Assembly: GCA_029204225.1 (NCBI GenBank)
Contig: CM055092.1
Span: 76,477,317 to 76,541,316, forward strand
Reading direction: 5' to 3'
Origin: Diphasiastrum complanatum
Lineage: Eukaryota > Streptophyta > Lycopodiopsida > Lycopodiales > Lycopodiaceae
DNA: 64,000 nt
The notes below the pieces were generated by a model. It was not told the DNA's origin. It saw nothing but the letters and a program-made list of their open reading frames with translations, and searched no databases. Of this stretch, positions 10,518-23,644 are shown in pieces (positions within the stretch are counted from its first letter, which is position 1; every line of letters starts with the position of its first letter). The translations under genes and the position numbers were made by a program.

Positions 10518-11242
10518 CTCCGTAGATCACAATAGTTTGTATGAGTGAGCTTTGATCGCAAAGAGAATAAGCGTAGGAAAGCATAAACTCGCAGGCAGAA
10601 AGTGTAAGGAAGAAAAACAGAAAATAACTCTGATATGCAGTAGCGGTGTGGAAGGGATGATGATGTGGCATGGTGACATGACATCTGTCACTTCCATTTA
10701 TGGAGGACGTGCATGGCTCGGAGTTTGAAACTATGATTTGATAGATCGATCTTAATGACAGAAGACCGTTTGTGAAAAAAAAAGAAATAAATTAAGAAAA
10801 AACAATATCTGTTTGATATGTGAGCGTACACACGTGTGAATAGTGATGATCACGTGGCCATCATTTTTAATGGAGGAATACAAAAAGTAGCTCAAGAGAT
10901 TCTCAAAATTATGCTAGAAAGATTCTAGAAAGATTCGCGAAAACTTCTCACAGGATCCTAGAAAATGGTACAGAAACTTACAAAAATTTCTCGAAAAATG
11001 GAAAGAAATGCTTGAAAAGATTTTAGAAAAATTCTCAAAAATGGTCTGTGAAAAACATGTTTTGATTTATAATTTGAGTGTCACAAAAACTTATCAAAAA
11101 GTTCTCGAAAATACTTTGAAAATATCTTGAAAGATTGGGAGAAGTCAGGAAAATTTCTAGAAAAGATAAAAGAAAAATCGCGAAAAATTTCAAAAAAAAT
11201 ACTAGAAAAGAATAAGAATAAAAAAAATAAAAAAAATTCTGG
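10518..11242. other. AT-rich spacer between integrase and extra ORF
   Basis: No gene is seen. The stretch 10880-11240 is full of degenerate repeats of GAAAATTCTC / CTCGAAAA / GAAAGATT type, giving short-period purine-rich sequence. This would fit an untranslated region of the gypsy element. Confidence 0.4.
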
Positions 11243-12290
11243 TCAAAGGTAGTATTTCTTCAGTCTGGACCCATTAATACGTGTAGGTAACAGTTCACCT
11301 TCAAGTGATTGAAGTTGTACAGAACCATTCTCAAACACCTCTATAACTTTATACGGTCCAAGACATCTCATATGGAGTTTTTCGGGGAACTTTTGATGTC
11401 GACTGTCATATATCAGTGCAAAGTCATCAGCTTTAAGATTACATTTCTCAATACGACTGTCATACTTCTTCTTCCTTTGTTCCTGGATTTCCTCCGTTAA
11501 TTTTTGTGATTTCTCACGAGCTTCAGCTAGTTCTTCAATATTAGTCAACCTTTCGTTTATACATTCTGCAACTGTTCGTTGAGCTTGAATACGAAAAGTT
11601 TTCACCTCAAATTCGATAGGCAAAATAGGATACATACCATACGTAAGGAAATATGGTGTCTGCTTCGTCGTGATTTTTTCTGTGTTGCGATAAGCCCAGA
11701 GAACTGATGGTAGTTTCTGATCCCAATCCGTTGCATGTGCAATAGTAATTTTGTTTAGGATCTTACATAAAATTCCATTAGCTCTTTCTGTCAACCTGTT
11801 TGCTTTTGGATTATACGGTGTAGATTTTGTGTTTGATTAGAAAATAGGTTGTCAGCAACCATATAGTGTCATTTAGAAAATGTGTACCTCGGTCACTTAC
11901 TAGTTCTAGTGAACCATATCTGGTGATAATACATTTGATTAAGAATGCCGCGACAGTTTTCGCATAGTTTCGTTTCGTCGCCTCTGCTTCAACGTTCTTT
12001 GTAGCATAAACCGTTGCAACTAGAATATAACAACATTTTGTATGTCGAGTCACAGGTTTGATTGGACCAACAAAGTCAATCCCCCACTTCTCAAATGGTG
12101 CAAGAGGCAGGATTGGTATAAATGGCCAATTCATTGCTTTTGTAGGCTTGCCAGTTCTTTGGCATGGATTGCACGAACGAATATTTGATACATCCTTGAA
12201 CATTGTTGGCCACCAATACTTGGCAGTCAATATCTTATTAATTGTGTTCTTTAGACAAAGTGTCCTCCATCATCTTCTGAGTGCAAGGCT
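11243..12290 (-). pseudogene. gypsy integrase
   Basis: Frames 12230-11811 and 11794-11243 together cover the zinc-binding segment (YWWPTMFKDV, SCNPCQRTGK), the core with FEKWGIDFVGP, the LELVSDRGTHF acid region, and the C-terminal domain ending in INGSRLKKYY. One frame change separates the halves and the third catalytic acid region is damaged. In a live element this enzyme would insert the cDNA into the nucleus. Confidence 0.88.
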
Positions 12291-12439
12291 TTAACGACCT
12301 TTTTAATGTCTTCAGTTTCGAGACATCTTCGTAGTTGATGGTCAGCACCAAGCTTGTACAGAACATTGTTAATAATTGTATAAGGTGCTACCTTATATTG
12401 AAAAACTATCTTTTGCTCTAAATCATAACCATCCGGATA

Positions 12440-14322
12440 TATCTGATCTTTGATTTAAATAATAATATCAGAATATAGCGAATTTGTAGATGAAATCTCG
12501 AATAAATGTTCGTCTGGAAAATCGTCATTGATAGGTTCTTCACTTTTTTCCGTGCTAAGTCGTGATAGATAATCAACATTTGTATGATATCTTTCTTGAC
12601 GAAGCTCTACTTGATAAGTGAATTCCTACAAAAGTAGAACCCATCGAGCAATTTGTCTTGATAGATCTAATTTATTCACAAGATACTTAAGAGCATAGTG
12701 ATCAACATGAAAAATAAATACATATCCCAGCAAATAATGCCGAAATTTCTTAACAGTGAAAATCATTCCAAGAGCTTCCCTTTCTGTAGCCGAATAATTC
12801 TTCTCTGATGCATTGAGCTGTCGACTCGCATATTAAATGGGATGATCTTTCTTCTGGTCATCCTTCTGGCTTAGACAAACGCCAATAGCAAATGCAGAAA
12901 CATCCACATAACTATGAAATAAAATAGCCCAGTTGGGTGGTCTCAGAATAGGAGCATTGATCAATGCTTAAGTTCTTCAAATGCTTTCTGCTATTCATTC
13001 GTCCACAAGTATTCTACTTGTTTCTTCAGTAGATGTGTAAGAGAGGCAGCAATAGAAGCATGATTTTGAATAAATCTCCGATAATATCCGACATGTCCTA
13101 AGAAAGCTCTTAGTTCACGTAGATTGGTTGGTATCTGGAGATTCTTTATAAGCTAGACTTTATCTTTGTCGACTTCTATTCCTTTGTTTGATATCCTGTG
13201 TCCAAGTGATATTCCTTCTTTCATACCGAAAAAAACATTTCTCTGGATGAAGAGATAAACAAGTATCTCGACACCATTGCAATGTTAATTTTAGCTTCTT
13301 CGGGTGCGTCTTTATATCACTATATACACAAAAATCATCAATAAATATTTCAAGAAAAGTTCTTAGGAAGGCAGTGAAAATTAACATCATGATTCGCTGA
13401 AAAGTCGCTGGAGCGTTGCAAAGGCCGAAGGGCATTCTGTTGTAGGCATAAGTGTGGTCTTTGAACGATCCTCCTTGCGCACTCCAACCTGATTATAACC
13501 AAAAGAATCGTCACAAAAACTGTAACGCTCCTGACCAGCAACCTGATCTAAGATGGAATCCGTGAAGGGCAGAGGATGATGATCCTTCCTTGTGGCAGCA
13601 TTGAGTTTGCGAAAATCCTGGCATATTCATATTTTGCCAGTCTTCTTCTTTGGGACGACAACAATGGGTGAAACCCATTCACTTCTTAAGACGGGATAGA
13701 TGATACCTGCCTTAAGGTGCTTGTTGAGTTCGTCCTTAACCATGAGAGAGTACTTAGGATTGAGACGATACTGTCTCTGTCGAACAGGTACAACATCTTC
13801 CTTAAGATTATTATGGTGCTCTCCGAATTCTACAGGTATACCTTTTAAATCATTGAGAGACTAGGCAAAAACATCTTGATACTCCTTCAATAATTCAGTG
13901 AATTCCGCTAACTCCGATTCTCCAAGTGACTTTGAAACATGCACAAATCTGCTAGGTGCAAGTTCATTTAGTTGAGTAGAATCTAGCAATATGATACCTT
14001 CTGTCATACTGGCCTTGGTATGGCCATGAATTTCATGCATGGCTGACTCCATAGATGTATTCTTGTTGTCAACCTGGTTCTTGTTACTAAATTTGTGTTT
14101 AGATTCGTCACTCGAATCATCAAACTCTTTCGAGTTCGTGTCTGCAATATTAATTTCTTCATACAAAACATCCGCTTCAGTGTTGCAGGCATCAAAGAAT
14201 TCTTCTTCGTCAACATTCTCATAACACTCGAAATATTGAACTTTAATGTCAGATGTGTTAGAAAAAACATTTAAGGCATAAGAAGATTCCTCTGATGTAA
14301 AATTGGTGTCAGACAAAGGCAT
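12440..14322 (-). pseudogene. gypsy reverse transcriptase and RNase H
   Basis: From 14322 a linker frame ends in ELLKEYQDVFA, the usual start of gypsy RT. Next come damaged frames, then MPFGLCNAPATFQR (13435) and FIDDFCVYSD, the YxDD catalytic box in altered form. RNase H continues through about 12960-12510 with EREALG, KKFRHYLLGY and a DYLSR end visible across stops. The order protease-RT-RNase H-integrase is that of Ty3/gypsy. Confidence 0.85.
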
Positions 14323-14346
14323 TTCACCTTCATATTTGTTTTGACT

Positions 14347-14802
14347 CTAGGTGATTATTTGTTTTGTTGGCTTACCACGATTATTGGTCTCACCAGTCTG
14401 AAATCTTAGCTCTCTGGATTTCCAATGAATACTTGTGTTTGATTGATAAAGCCAAGGTCGTCCAATCAGCACAGAATAAGATGACACACCGAGTGGTTTG
14501 ATAACTATAAAATTCATTGTGAATGGCTTGGCTTGAATATAAACAGTGGCATCCTTCAATTCCCCAACAAGTTTTCGGTACGTCGAATCAGCTAACTTGA
14601 TGTTTCGTTGGGTCGATTGAATGTCAGTCAGCCCCAAAGCATGAGATGCGTCTTTTGTTATTATGTTCACATTGGAACCAGAGTCACTTGGCACTTTTTC
14701 AATCAGGCATCCCGCAATGGTAATATCAATTTCAGGTGCACCGAGATCACCTAAATCAATAGACAGAACACCAGCATCTGGCAAAAAAACTTTTTTCTTC
14801 AT
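14347..14802 (-). pseudogene. gypsy aspartic protease
   Basis: An open frame of 151 residues contains PSDSGSNVNIITKDA, the D-S-G active site region, followed by LIGRPWLYQSN, the conserved end of plant gypsy proteases. It would cleave the Gag-Pol polyprotein. It is the best-preserved part of the element. Confidence 0.85.
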
Positions 14803-14899
14803 TTTCGGACAGAAAGACCTTTCAGTTGCTTTCTGTAATAAGTGTTATCTTCCAACAACTGCTCAAAAGTAATATTCGGACGAAGAGATCCAATATTAG

Positions 14900-16768
14900 T
14901 CATGATGTCATAGTCCTTTGTCTTCGATTTCGAGATTTGCTTTCAATAACAACACTAGACAATTTAGTCTTCGTGATTTCGTCATCCCCTTCTTTGAAAG
15001 TGACCACCTTTTCTGCAGCAGCTGAGTGAAGTTCAGCGTTGATAATATCTTTCGCTTCTGTTGAGATATCTTTTGCACATAACTTTGCAGCATCGCGGTC
15101 ATAGTCGGGGTCATCTTTGAGATCTTCTTTAGTCATAGATTTATTCGTCGTCTTGCTAGAAGATTTCTTCTTCGAGGATTTTTTGCGCTTTGTCAAAGAT
15201 TTATGTTCAGGTTTCAAAGAGCTTTTGCTTCTCATTGTGACTTTGAATATCTTCTCCATGTCACTTGGCCAGGACTGATCTTCTGTCTTCACCAATTTTT
15301 CTTCAATAACGTCAATTCTCTGCACAACAGCATTAGTCAAAGCTTTCACTTTCGAATCTGCAGCAGCTGGTGTTGCGACATACTGATATTTGGGTCGCAG
15401 TTTCTGCAGCTGAGGGTAGTCAGGATACTTGTGGCCAGGCTCTCTACAGTTTGAGCATAACGGTACATACCAATCGGTTTTGCAGTTGAGGACAGTCAGG
15501 TGAAAAATGTCCCAGCTCTCCACAGTTATAGCAGTTGCCCGACACTGGTTTAGTCGCGGTTTGAGACTTCATTGGTCCAAGAAATTCAGGAGGATTATGT
15601 CTTCTTCGTGCAAACTTGGGTCTGTCCTGTTGGGCTGATGTCGCAGTACCCTGAACATAGCTAGTAGTCGCATCATTTTGAAAAATAAAAAGTACCTCCT
15701 GGGCAGGAACTTCAATGTATTTGACATTCATAGTAGTGCAGTCTTCCTTAGTGTGTCCAGAAGTTCCACATTTTGTACACCACATTCCTGAATTGGAAAA
15801 AGACGCTTTCGGTCTTTTTTTTGCAACTTTAGAGATCTGCACTTTCAAGTCATTAAACTTTTTATTAAGGTCAGCCATATTACTCTTCCAAAGCTTTTCA
15901 ACTTTAGACTTATCCTCAACAACTTTCGTTTAGTTCGTCGTTTATTCTTTCTTTCTCCTTTGTCAGCTTCTGATTCTGATAAATCACTACTTTCAAATTC
16001 TGAGCTTGAAGAACTGGTACTTGAATCAGAATCAGAATCAGAATCATCATCGCTATCACTAGAATCAGTCTTCGACTTTCGAGATCTCTTGGTTGATCGT
16101 CGCTTTCGTGCTAGTTTCGAGGTCTCGAAATTTTTGGCACTAGCTATTACTGCTGCTAAGGAGGTCATGTCCCCTTGTCTGCAATACCAATCAATCTTTG
16201 GTGGTAAACCAGCCAAAAACTATTCGATCTGCATATCAACGAGATATACATCGGTTAGTTTTCCTATGAGATTTTTAACCTTTTGTGTATATTTGCGAAG
16301 GGATTCTTTACTCTTCTTCTGAACATTGTTCGGACGTCCGAGAATTCTAGATTTGTAACCGATTTCTTTGAACTAGTTTAGAAATGCGTCTTTCAACAAG
16401 TACCAGGTTCCTACACAACCTGGTTCAACTTGATTGTACCAGATGCGTGCTTGTTTTCTTAGCAGACTAGGGAAGATTCGTAGTTTGTCTACGTCAATAC
16501 CTTCGTTATTCGCATTAGCGATTGACTCGATTTGTGAGACATAGCTATCTGCATCATTAGAAGAAGTCCCTTCAAAGTAATCGTACTTAATTTTTGATAT
16601 ATAAGTGGAACGTGCAGCAGGACCCTCCATACCGAAGCTAATTAGGAGTTCAAGTAACTGGGCAGTGATTTCGTCTAGATTTTTTCGACTAGTACTCTCA
16701 CTTTGTCTTCGTAAAGATTCCTCTCTAAGCTTACGGTATCGTTCTAATATGGATTCTCTATCTGACAT
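14900..16768 (-). pseudogene. gypsy Gag with several zinc knuckles
   Basis: The start at 16768 leads into a Gag capsid region (EGPAARSTYISKIKYDYFEG, then ARIWYNQV near residue 115). Frames 16216-15845, 15878-15444 and 15523-14900 continue it. A Ser/Asp run (SDSDDDSDSDSD) is followed by three knuckles: CTKCGTSGHTKEDC, CYNCGELGHFSPDC and a damaged CSNCREPGHKYPDY. A lysine-rich tail (KKSSKKKSSSK) leads towards protease. At least three frame changes break it. Confidence 0.85.
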
Positions 16769-16820
16769 ACACTAGATATGGAGATGGATTTGTCAGATTT
16801 CTTATAACTTTTCTAAACTA

Positions 16821-16838
16821 TCCCTGGCAATGGCACCA
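16821..16838 (-). other. gypsy primer binding site
   Basis: On the minus strand TGGTGCCATTGCCAGGGA lies six bases inside the LTR edge. It differs at only a few positions from the TGGCGCCGTTGCCGGGGA type primer site of Athila/Tat elements. Confidence 0.7.
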
Positions 16839-16843
16839 AAAAT

Positions 16844-17430
16844 TGGTATATGTCGTACTATACCAACAAGGTTAATTTAGATTTTGTAGTAAATAGTGTC
16901 GTTCCCACAGAGGACAGCGTTAGAAAGTTATGTATTTGGTACAATTATGGCAAGTGGTTTCAAGTGTTATTCTGGTTGTCAACAGACACTAAAAAGTAAC
17001 CAATATTACTTACGGTTTGGGGAATGTAATGTTATTAATTTCAGAACAACAATCTAACCTCTATCAAATCGAACAAAACACGTTCTATAGATGAGATGTT
17101 ATCAGAGTAGTACAGTAGTACTACACTCTGGCTGATTAAGGTGTCAACAAGAGTCGAGAGTTGTTCGATATATTTGCGACTGTGCAGACAATTAATTAAT
17201 CGTGTTTGTGAACTGTTCATTTCTAGATAGAAGTCCTTGACAACTAAAGTCCAAAGTAATGGTTAAAGAACACGAATGGTTTTAGAGCACGTTAGAAACT
17301 TATGTCAATGCCAATCTGGAAACAAATCAAAGACTCAATTCTTCAGACAGGGACTGTCATCTCCTATGTATACATACAACTTTATTCAATGATCATGCTA
17401 GACTATACCAAAGATAGTCGTTATTCGAGT
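16844..17430 (-). repeat. 5' LTR of gypsy element
   Basis: The sequence from 16844 to about 17430 recurs in inverted orientation at 21255-21666, apart from an internal gap of about 165 bp. The inner edge is next to the primer site. The outer edge is set only by the end of similarity, since the 3' LTR of this element is missing. Confidence 0.75.
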
Positions 17431-17549
17431 GCCGAAAAGAAAGTATTCGTGACAGACAAATAAGATGGTTTTAAGACAGTTCTTTAGAGCATGCTTTACG
17501 AATACACAACAAATGACTGTAATGCACTAGAGAGTCTGTCTGATCAGAG

Positions 17550-18792
17550 AGCAATTCATGTAATGTGTTACAACTGCTTTCTTGCATGCAGAATTAGAGG
17601 AGGACTTATTCATGGATCAACCACTTGGCTTTGTAAGCCAAGAATATCCAAAATACGGATGTCACATGAATAAAAGTGTCTATGGTCTGAAACAGACAAC
17701 AAGATAATGGTATAGAAAGAAGAATGAAGCACTACATTATTTAGGCTTCAAACCTTTATCCGTTGAATCGAATGTCTATATCAAACATGTCAAAGATGAA
17801 ATTATTATTCTAGCTGTTTATGTTGACAATACTCTAATTTTCTCAAGAAAAGATGAGTTAATTTTAGATGTCAAAAGAAACATTTCTAAAATATTCGAGA
17901 TCGCTAACCTAGGAGAAGCAAGAATCTATCTAGGTTTGCAGATCGAAAGAGACTTTGAAGGTAGTAAGTTGTATCTTCAACAACAAAAGTATACTCTGAA
18001 AATAATTGAAGATTTCAACGTGCTCAAATGCAAAGGCGTGCATACTCCCATGATACCTGGAACAATACTGAGCAAGGCAGATTGTCCGCAGACTCTCGAA
18101 GAAGAGAAGCAAATGGCCAAGACACACTATCGTAGGCTGATTGGATTATTATTATATCTTGCAGACAACACCAGACCTGATATAGCATTCGCTATATACA
18201 GGCTGAGCCAATTTAATCAAAACCCGGGATCGTTACATTGGAAGTTAGCAAAAAGAGTAGTGCAATATCTCCAGAAAACGAAAGACTATGGACTGTGTTA
18301 TTTGAAGGAAGCTAGATTTCACCTCAAATCTTACAGTGACGAAAGTTGGGCATCCATGAAGAATGATAGCAAAAGCATTTTAGGAGGTTGTATACTAGCA
18401 TATGGCGCAACCATACTCTGGATAAGCAAGAAGCAAACAGCAGTAACTCAATCTTCTTGTGAGAATATGTAACAGTATCTAAGATGGCAAATGAGCTGAT
18501 TTGGATCAAACAGATGTTAGAAGGATTTGATAAATCTATTTTTGAGCCTTATGTCTTATTAATGGATAACACTTCAGCAATCTATCTTACGAAAGATCCT
18601 GTATTTCACTCGAAAATGAAGCACATAGCTATCAAGTATCATGTTATTCGGGACTTAGTCGAGAAGAAGATATTGAAGACAGTCTTCATACCTACAGAGG
18701 AAATGACAACTGATATCTTTACAAAGTCACTAAGTAAAGCCTTGTTCGAGAAGCATCGAAGAAGATTGGGGTTAATCCAACTGCCACTTTGA
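17550..18792 (+). pseudogene. copia reverse transcriptase/RNase H remnant
   Basis: The frame picks up at AFLHAELEEDLFMDQPLGF (about 17572), corresponding to TAFLHG.L.EEIYM.QP of copia RT. YGLKQ and a stop follow, then AVYVDNTLIFS (about 17815), where the YVDD active site has become YVDN. The connection reads YLADNTRPDIAF. RNase H runs to 18792, with a stop near 18472. The C-terminal TDIFTKSLSK is intact. The piece is cut on its 5' side near the gypsy LTR. Confidence 0.88.
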
Positions 18793-18800
18793 GAGAGAGC

Positions 18801-19528
18801 TGTAGAATAACTGATCAGACAGATCTTGATTCTACCAACAAAGCGTGCAGTTTACTTAACAAAGGATGAGAAAGAAACGAACATGAACTTGAAACTTTTT
18901 CTATTCGTGACCAACTCGAAAAGATTTGCCAAATATTCGTGAAAATGTCTTGTGGAAGCTCGTGGCTTTCTTGTTGAAGCTCGAAAGATTCGAACAGAAT
19001 TTTGTCACGAATTTTTTGTTTCTTGTTCCTCATATGTCACGAAACTGTCACGAACAATTCGTGAAATCTTCTGGAATGTTCTTCAAGCTCACCTGTCGCA
19101 AAACTATCTCGAACAATTCACGAAATATTCTAGTTTCCTTCAAGCTCAAGAATTTATCTGTCGTGAACGATATGCGAATGACAAAAATGTCGCGAAGAGA
19201 CAAGTGTCACGAACAATTTGCGAAACACGAAGCTGAAACGAAGAGATAAACTGTCGTGAAATATTCGCGAACATAATTTATTCGACCCTAGAAACCAAAA
19301 TGTTGTTGAATATCAACTGTCAAAATGAATTGGATTCTGTTACATAAGGAAAAAGGCCAAAGGACTTATCCTGTAACAATATAAATACATGTGTACTTAT
19401 AGTAATAATATACTCTCATATTCAAGCTTAGACTTAGACTCAAACAAACTTATTTACTTATGCACTTGCGCACTTACGTACTCTTCGTAAGAGAGATACC
19501 ACGAGGCAGAACAATACATGTTGCTACA
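18801..19528 (+). repeat. 3' LTR of the copia remnant
   Basis: A purine tract GAGAGAGAGC (18791-18800) precedes TGTAGAATAAC. CTACA at 19524-19528 would be the matching end, giving a 728 bp LTR with TGTAG/CTACA ends. A TATA-like AATATAAATACATG lies near 19378. The U3 part (about 18890-19270) is crowded with TTCGTGA/TCACGAA words. No target duplication could be tested because the left end is lost. Confidence 0.6.
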
Positions 19529-20095
19529 CACTCTCAATAGGATCCAATAATAGAGTACTATCTCCTCCTATGAAAGATCTTGCAAATATTTGTGAATTGA
19601 TTCTCACTAGCTACACAAATCTCTCTAAAACAAGATCTATTTCACATCAAATGATGGAGTATGGGCAAAGTTAGGATCAAACACTCTTAGCACGTGTGAA
19701 GTACACTAAGAAACCAAATTTGACTCAAATACAATGATATTGCATGAAACAAAATGGCTAAGATCTCAAAACAGTGCCTAGATCACATATAGATGAGATT
19801 GGTAAGCATACAACTGTGATTTTGGATCAACCAAGCAATCTCTTGACCAAACCAAATGTGTCCACCCAGGTCTAGGTGCCCTACCTAACCCTCTTCAAAA
19901 GCTTATAACTTCTGATTGGCTCAACCAAATGGAATGAAGCTTATTGCATCAGAATCGAGACAAAAATAGCTTCAAAAAAAGCTATTAAGCAAGATAAATG
20001 GATCAAGCATGAGAGAGAACTTCCAAACTGAGATTGGATGTTCCTCACACGTGTCTGAAACATAGCTTTAGACTCTAATAAACGAAGCTGATTCT
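19529..20095. other. No gene seen
   Basis: Plain AT-rich sequence without a supported ORF or repeat. It lies between the copia LTR and the coiled-coil ORF remnant. Confidence 0.5.
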
Positions 20096-21050
<955 letters not shown>

Positions 21051-21254
21051 GCAGAGTTATACATAGGCTCTTCGGCTATGTATGCTTTAGAATATATTTG
21101 AATTGAAGAGTTTCAATTTTTGCAGAACGAAGACAATAAGCGACATTTTTGGAAGTGAAAGTCGCAGTTTCAGCTGTACAAACCACAAACTGTTGCGGAT
21201 CTAGGCAAATTCGATAATGTCGGGTTGCTGATCAATATAAATATGGCTTATACT

Positions 21255-21666
21255 TGAATAACGACTATCTTCGGTATAGTCTAGCACGATCATTGAATAA
21301 AGCTATATGTATACATATGAGATGACAGTCCATGTCTGAAGAATTGAGTTTTTTATCTGTTTTCCTAATTGGCATTGACATAAGTTTCTAACGTGTTCTA
21401 AAACCATTCGTGTTTTGACCATCTGATAACATCTCATCTGTAGAACACGTTTCATTCGAATATATTGTTGTTCTAAAATTATTAACATTACATTCCCCAA
21501 ACCATAAGTAATACTGGTTACTTTTTCATGTCTGTTGACAACCAGAACAACACTCGAAACCACTTGCCATAATTGTACCAAATACATAACTTTCTAACAC
21601 TGTCCTCTGTGGGAACAACACTATTTACTACAAAATCTATATTAACCTTGTTGGTATAGTACGACA
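21255..21666 (+). repeat. Shortened gypsy LTR copy, inverted relative to 16844-17430
   Basis: The reverse complement matches 16844-17430 closely at both ends, for example the GTTCCCACAGAGGACAG block. About 165 bp in the middle are missing (corresponding to 17115-17270). It lies downstream of the coiled-coil ORF and so is probably a 3' LTR. Confidence 0.8.
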
Positions 21667-22293
21667 AGAATTCATTTATTTGGATGATTGGCATGCCTTT
21701 CAGATGGATATAACATAATCCATACCTGACCCTATGATTTAAATAGAAGAATCAACATGCTTCAATATTACATTCCAATCCTTCCAAGTTAGTGATAAGC
21801 TTTGAAACCCTACTAATGCATCAACTCTAGGGACAAGCTTTTGTCAACTAACAGATCCAATGTAATCCATGTATCAAATTCTTACTTCTAACATCACAAT
21901 TGACATCCAAAATTGTGGACTGCTCAATGGTTACAAAGATATTAGTCAAAAAATCAACTAAATGAATTCTTTCTAAGAAATTAATATTTGGTATTAAGCA
22001 ATTATTCCCAGGGATTACCAAAATCCTAACTGCGAAATACATTTCCCAAACACACTTGCTACCTCTGATGTCCACCCTTCTTCTCCCCTTAGGATTTTCA
22101 GTCCCCTGAAATTCTATTTCAACTAAAGCACTAAGAAGATGTACAAACACTAGTAAATGTAAAAAGTAAATTATTGTAGCATTAGAGGATATTAGAACTC
22201 AAAATGGGCCCTTTGTCAAGATGCGTTTTTTGACTTCAAAGAATAATAGATTAAGTTGGTATCCACCTTTATCTATTTTTGTTGATTTATTTT
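21667..22293. other. No gene seen
   Basis: AT-rich, with no supported ORF. It separates the LTR copy from the histone module. Confidence 0.5.
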
Positions 22294-23644
22294 TCAAATG
22301 CAATGTTCCATGAACGAAATTGGATTACAAGCACTCTTATTATTGACGTATAAGGATAGCACACTCCAGTGCTTACTACAATCAGAAACAATATGTTTTT
22401 GAGAATGCAGGTAAAATAAAAAATTAATATAAAAAATCAACTTAATTAAATCTGAAAAGCATACACTTACTTGGTTATGTATGGGAGCACAAGGATTGGA
22501 GTCCCCAGTCTAACGTATTGAAGCATATTAGCGTGTAGACTTTTAAAATCAGGGAATCAAAGATAGCCATGAATTGTAAAGGAAACAATTCGACATCTAT
22601 AAAAATTGGGATCTGGAAAATCTCCATCGCCTAACATTTTATTCCTACTTTTTAATCCACCTGTATCTAATTTACTAAGGGGGAGACCTAAATTAGTCTT
22701 GGGCATCTTAAAATTGTATAGACCTAGAGCTTCTAGATATGTATTTAGTAATTGGTCATATTGTACATATCGAGGAGTATTTACAAAAGCAAGTGCAGGG
22801 GGTTATGGAAGTGTTACAGATAAACCATACATTGAATTGTTCTTTAAAATTGATTCGACCTTTACATTTACAAACTCATCTAACTCCACTCCTGATGCTC
22901 GAGGGGGGAGCTAATATGGGGGGAATTAGGAGACTGAGATTTAGGAGATTGAGATTTAGAAGAGAAAGATTTAGGAAATACACATTTAGGAGATATAGAT
23001 TTAGGAGATTGAGATGCTAGAGGAGGAGATTTATTATTTTTTGAACGAGAAGGAGACCTCGCAGGAGATTGTCTAGCTGTTAGTATATCTTGTAGAAGCA
23101 ATGGCTTTGAAAAATCTCTGGCTTTATTAGGACAGTCAAGAGACCTCCTTTGTTTTGAAACACTACCGCTTTGTACCCGAAATACAAGCCGGGTAGGTTG
23201 TGATTGCTTTCTCTTTTTCTTTTCTTCATCTTTTTTTGGATCAGAGAATGGAGCTGGTCTGAAGTACTCAAAAAATTTATCATACGTGTTCTGTAGCCTA
23301 AACACAAGGGTGAAATCCTTCGGCATGATGGTCACCCTCTTGGCATGGACAGTTGCAACAACACTATGTGAGAAGAATTTCACTTGGAAATCTTCATATG
23401 CAATGTGTAGAGCTACAACTGTTGTTACTGTCCATCTCACATCTACAGAGAGTTCTCTTGTTACCTGACTGATGGATCTCTTTATGTGAGCTTTCGAAAT
23501 CAAAAGATCATTGGTCTTTTGTAGCTTCCGGATATCCTTCAGTCATGGCATGTCTCTTGGTCTGCCCCTTGGCCTATTTCGTTGTCCTCCTTGAATAGGA
23601 ATACCCCCAAGGTGTATACGTGCAGTTTGCTTCGTACATGCCAT
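22294..23644 (-). pseudogene. Histone H3/CENH3-like gene with long SP-rich extension, copy B
   Basis: The ATG at 23644 gives MACTKQTAR, the H3 tail start (MARTKQTAR), then a glycine/arginine tail. A TGA at codon 34 (23545-23543) interrupts it. The same frame then carries a whole histone fold: LKDIRKLQKTNDLLI (alpha-N), SISQVTREL and VRWT (alpha-1/loop 1, as in CENH3), ALHIAYEDF (alpha-2), and HAKRVTIMPKD at residues 100-110, identical to H3. Instead of ending there, it goes on: a lysine-rich stretch, then residues about 170-245 with nine SP dipeptides (SPKS-type, as in linker-histone tails). A one-base slip in a C6 run near 22912 leads to a further 150 residues with two stops (22805-22803, 22559-22557). 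A clean intron follows (22470-22376) and a last exon with NKHWSVLSLYV, which recalls the HWS box of ULP1 proteases. Chromatin role is inferred only. Confidence 0.8.

Larger units (their letters stand above)
9410..17430 (-). mobile_element. Ty3/gypsy element with extra 3' ORF, lacking its 3' LTR
   Basis: In minus-strand order there is an LTR (about 17430-16844), a primer site (16838-16821), gag (16768-14900), protease (14802-14347), RT-RNase H (14322-12440), integrase (12290-11243) and an additional ORF behind integrase (10517-9410). An extra ORF in that place and a primer site like TGGCGCCRTTGCC are known from the Athila/Tat branch of plant gypsy elements. Lineage assignment is inference. The 3' LTR that should follow near 9.4 kb is absent, and the H3-like copy A remnant lies there instead. 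Many stops and frameshifts show the copy is inactive. Confidence 0.8.

Noticed and set aside
22606-22914. Plus-strand ORF of 102 codons opposite the H3-like gene
   Set aside because: The minus strand shows the coherent continuation of copy B with an intron; the plus frame is a shadow.
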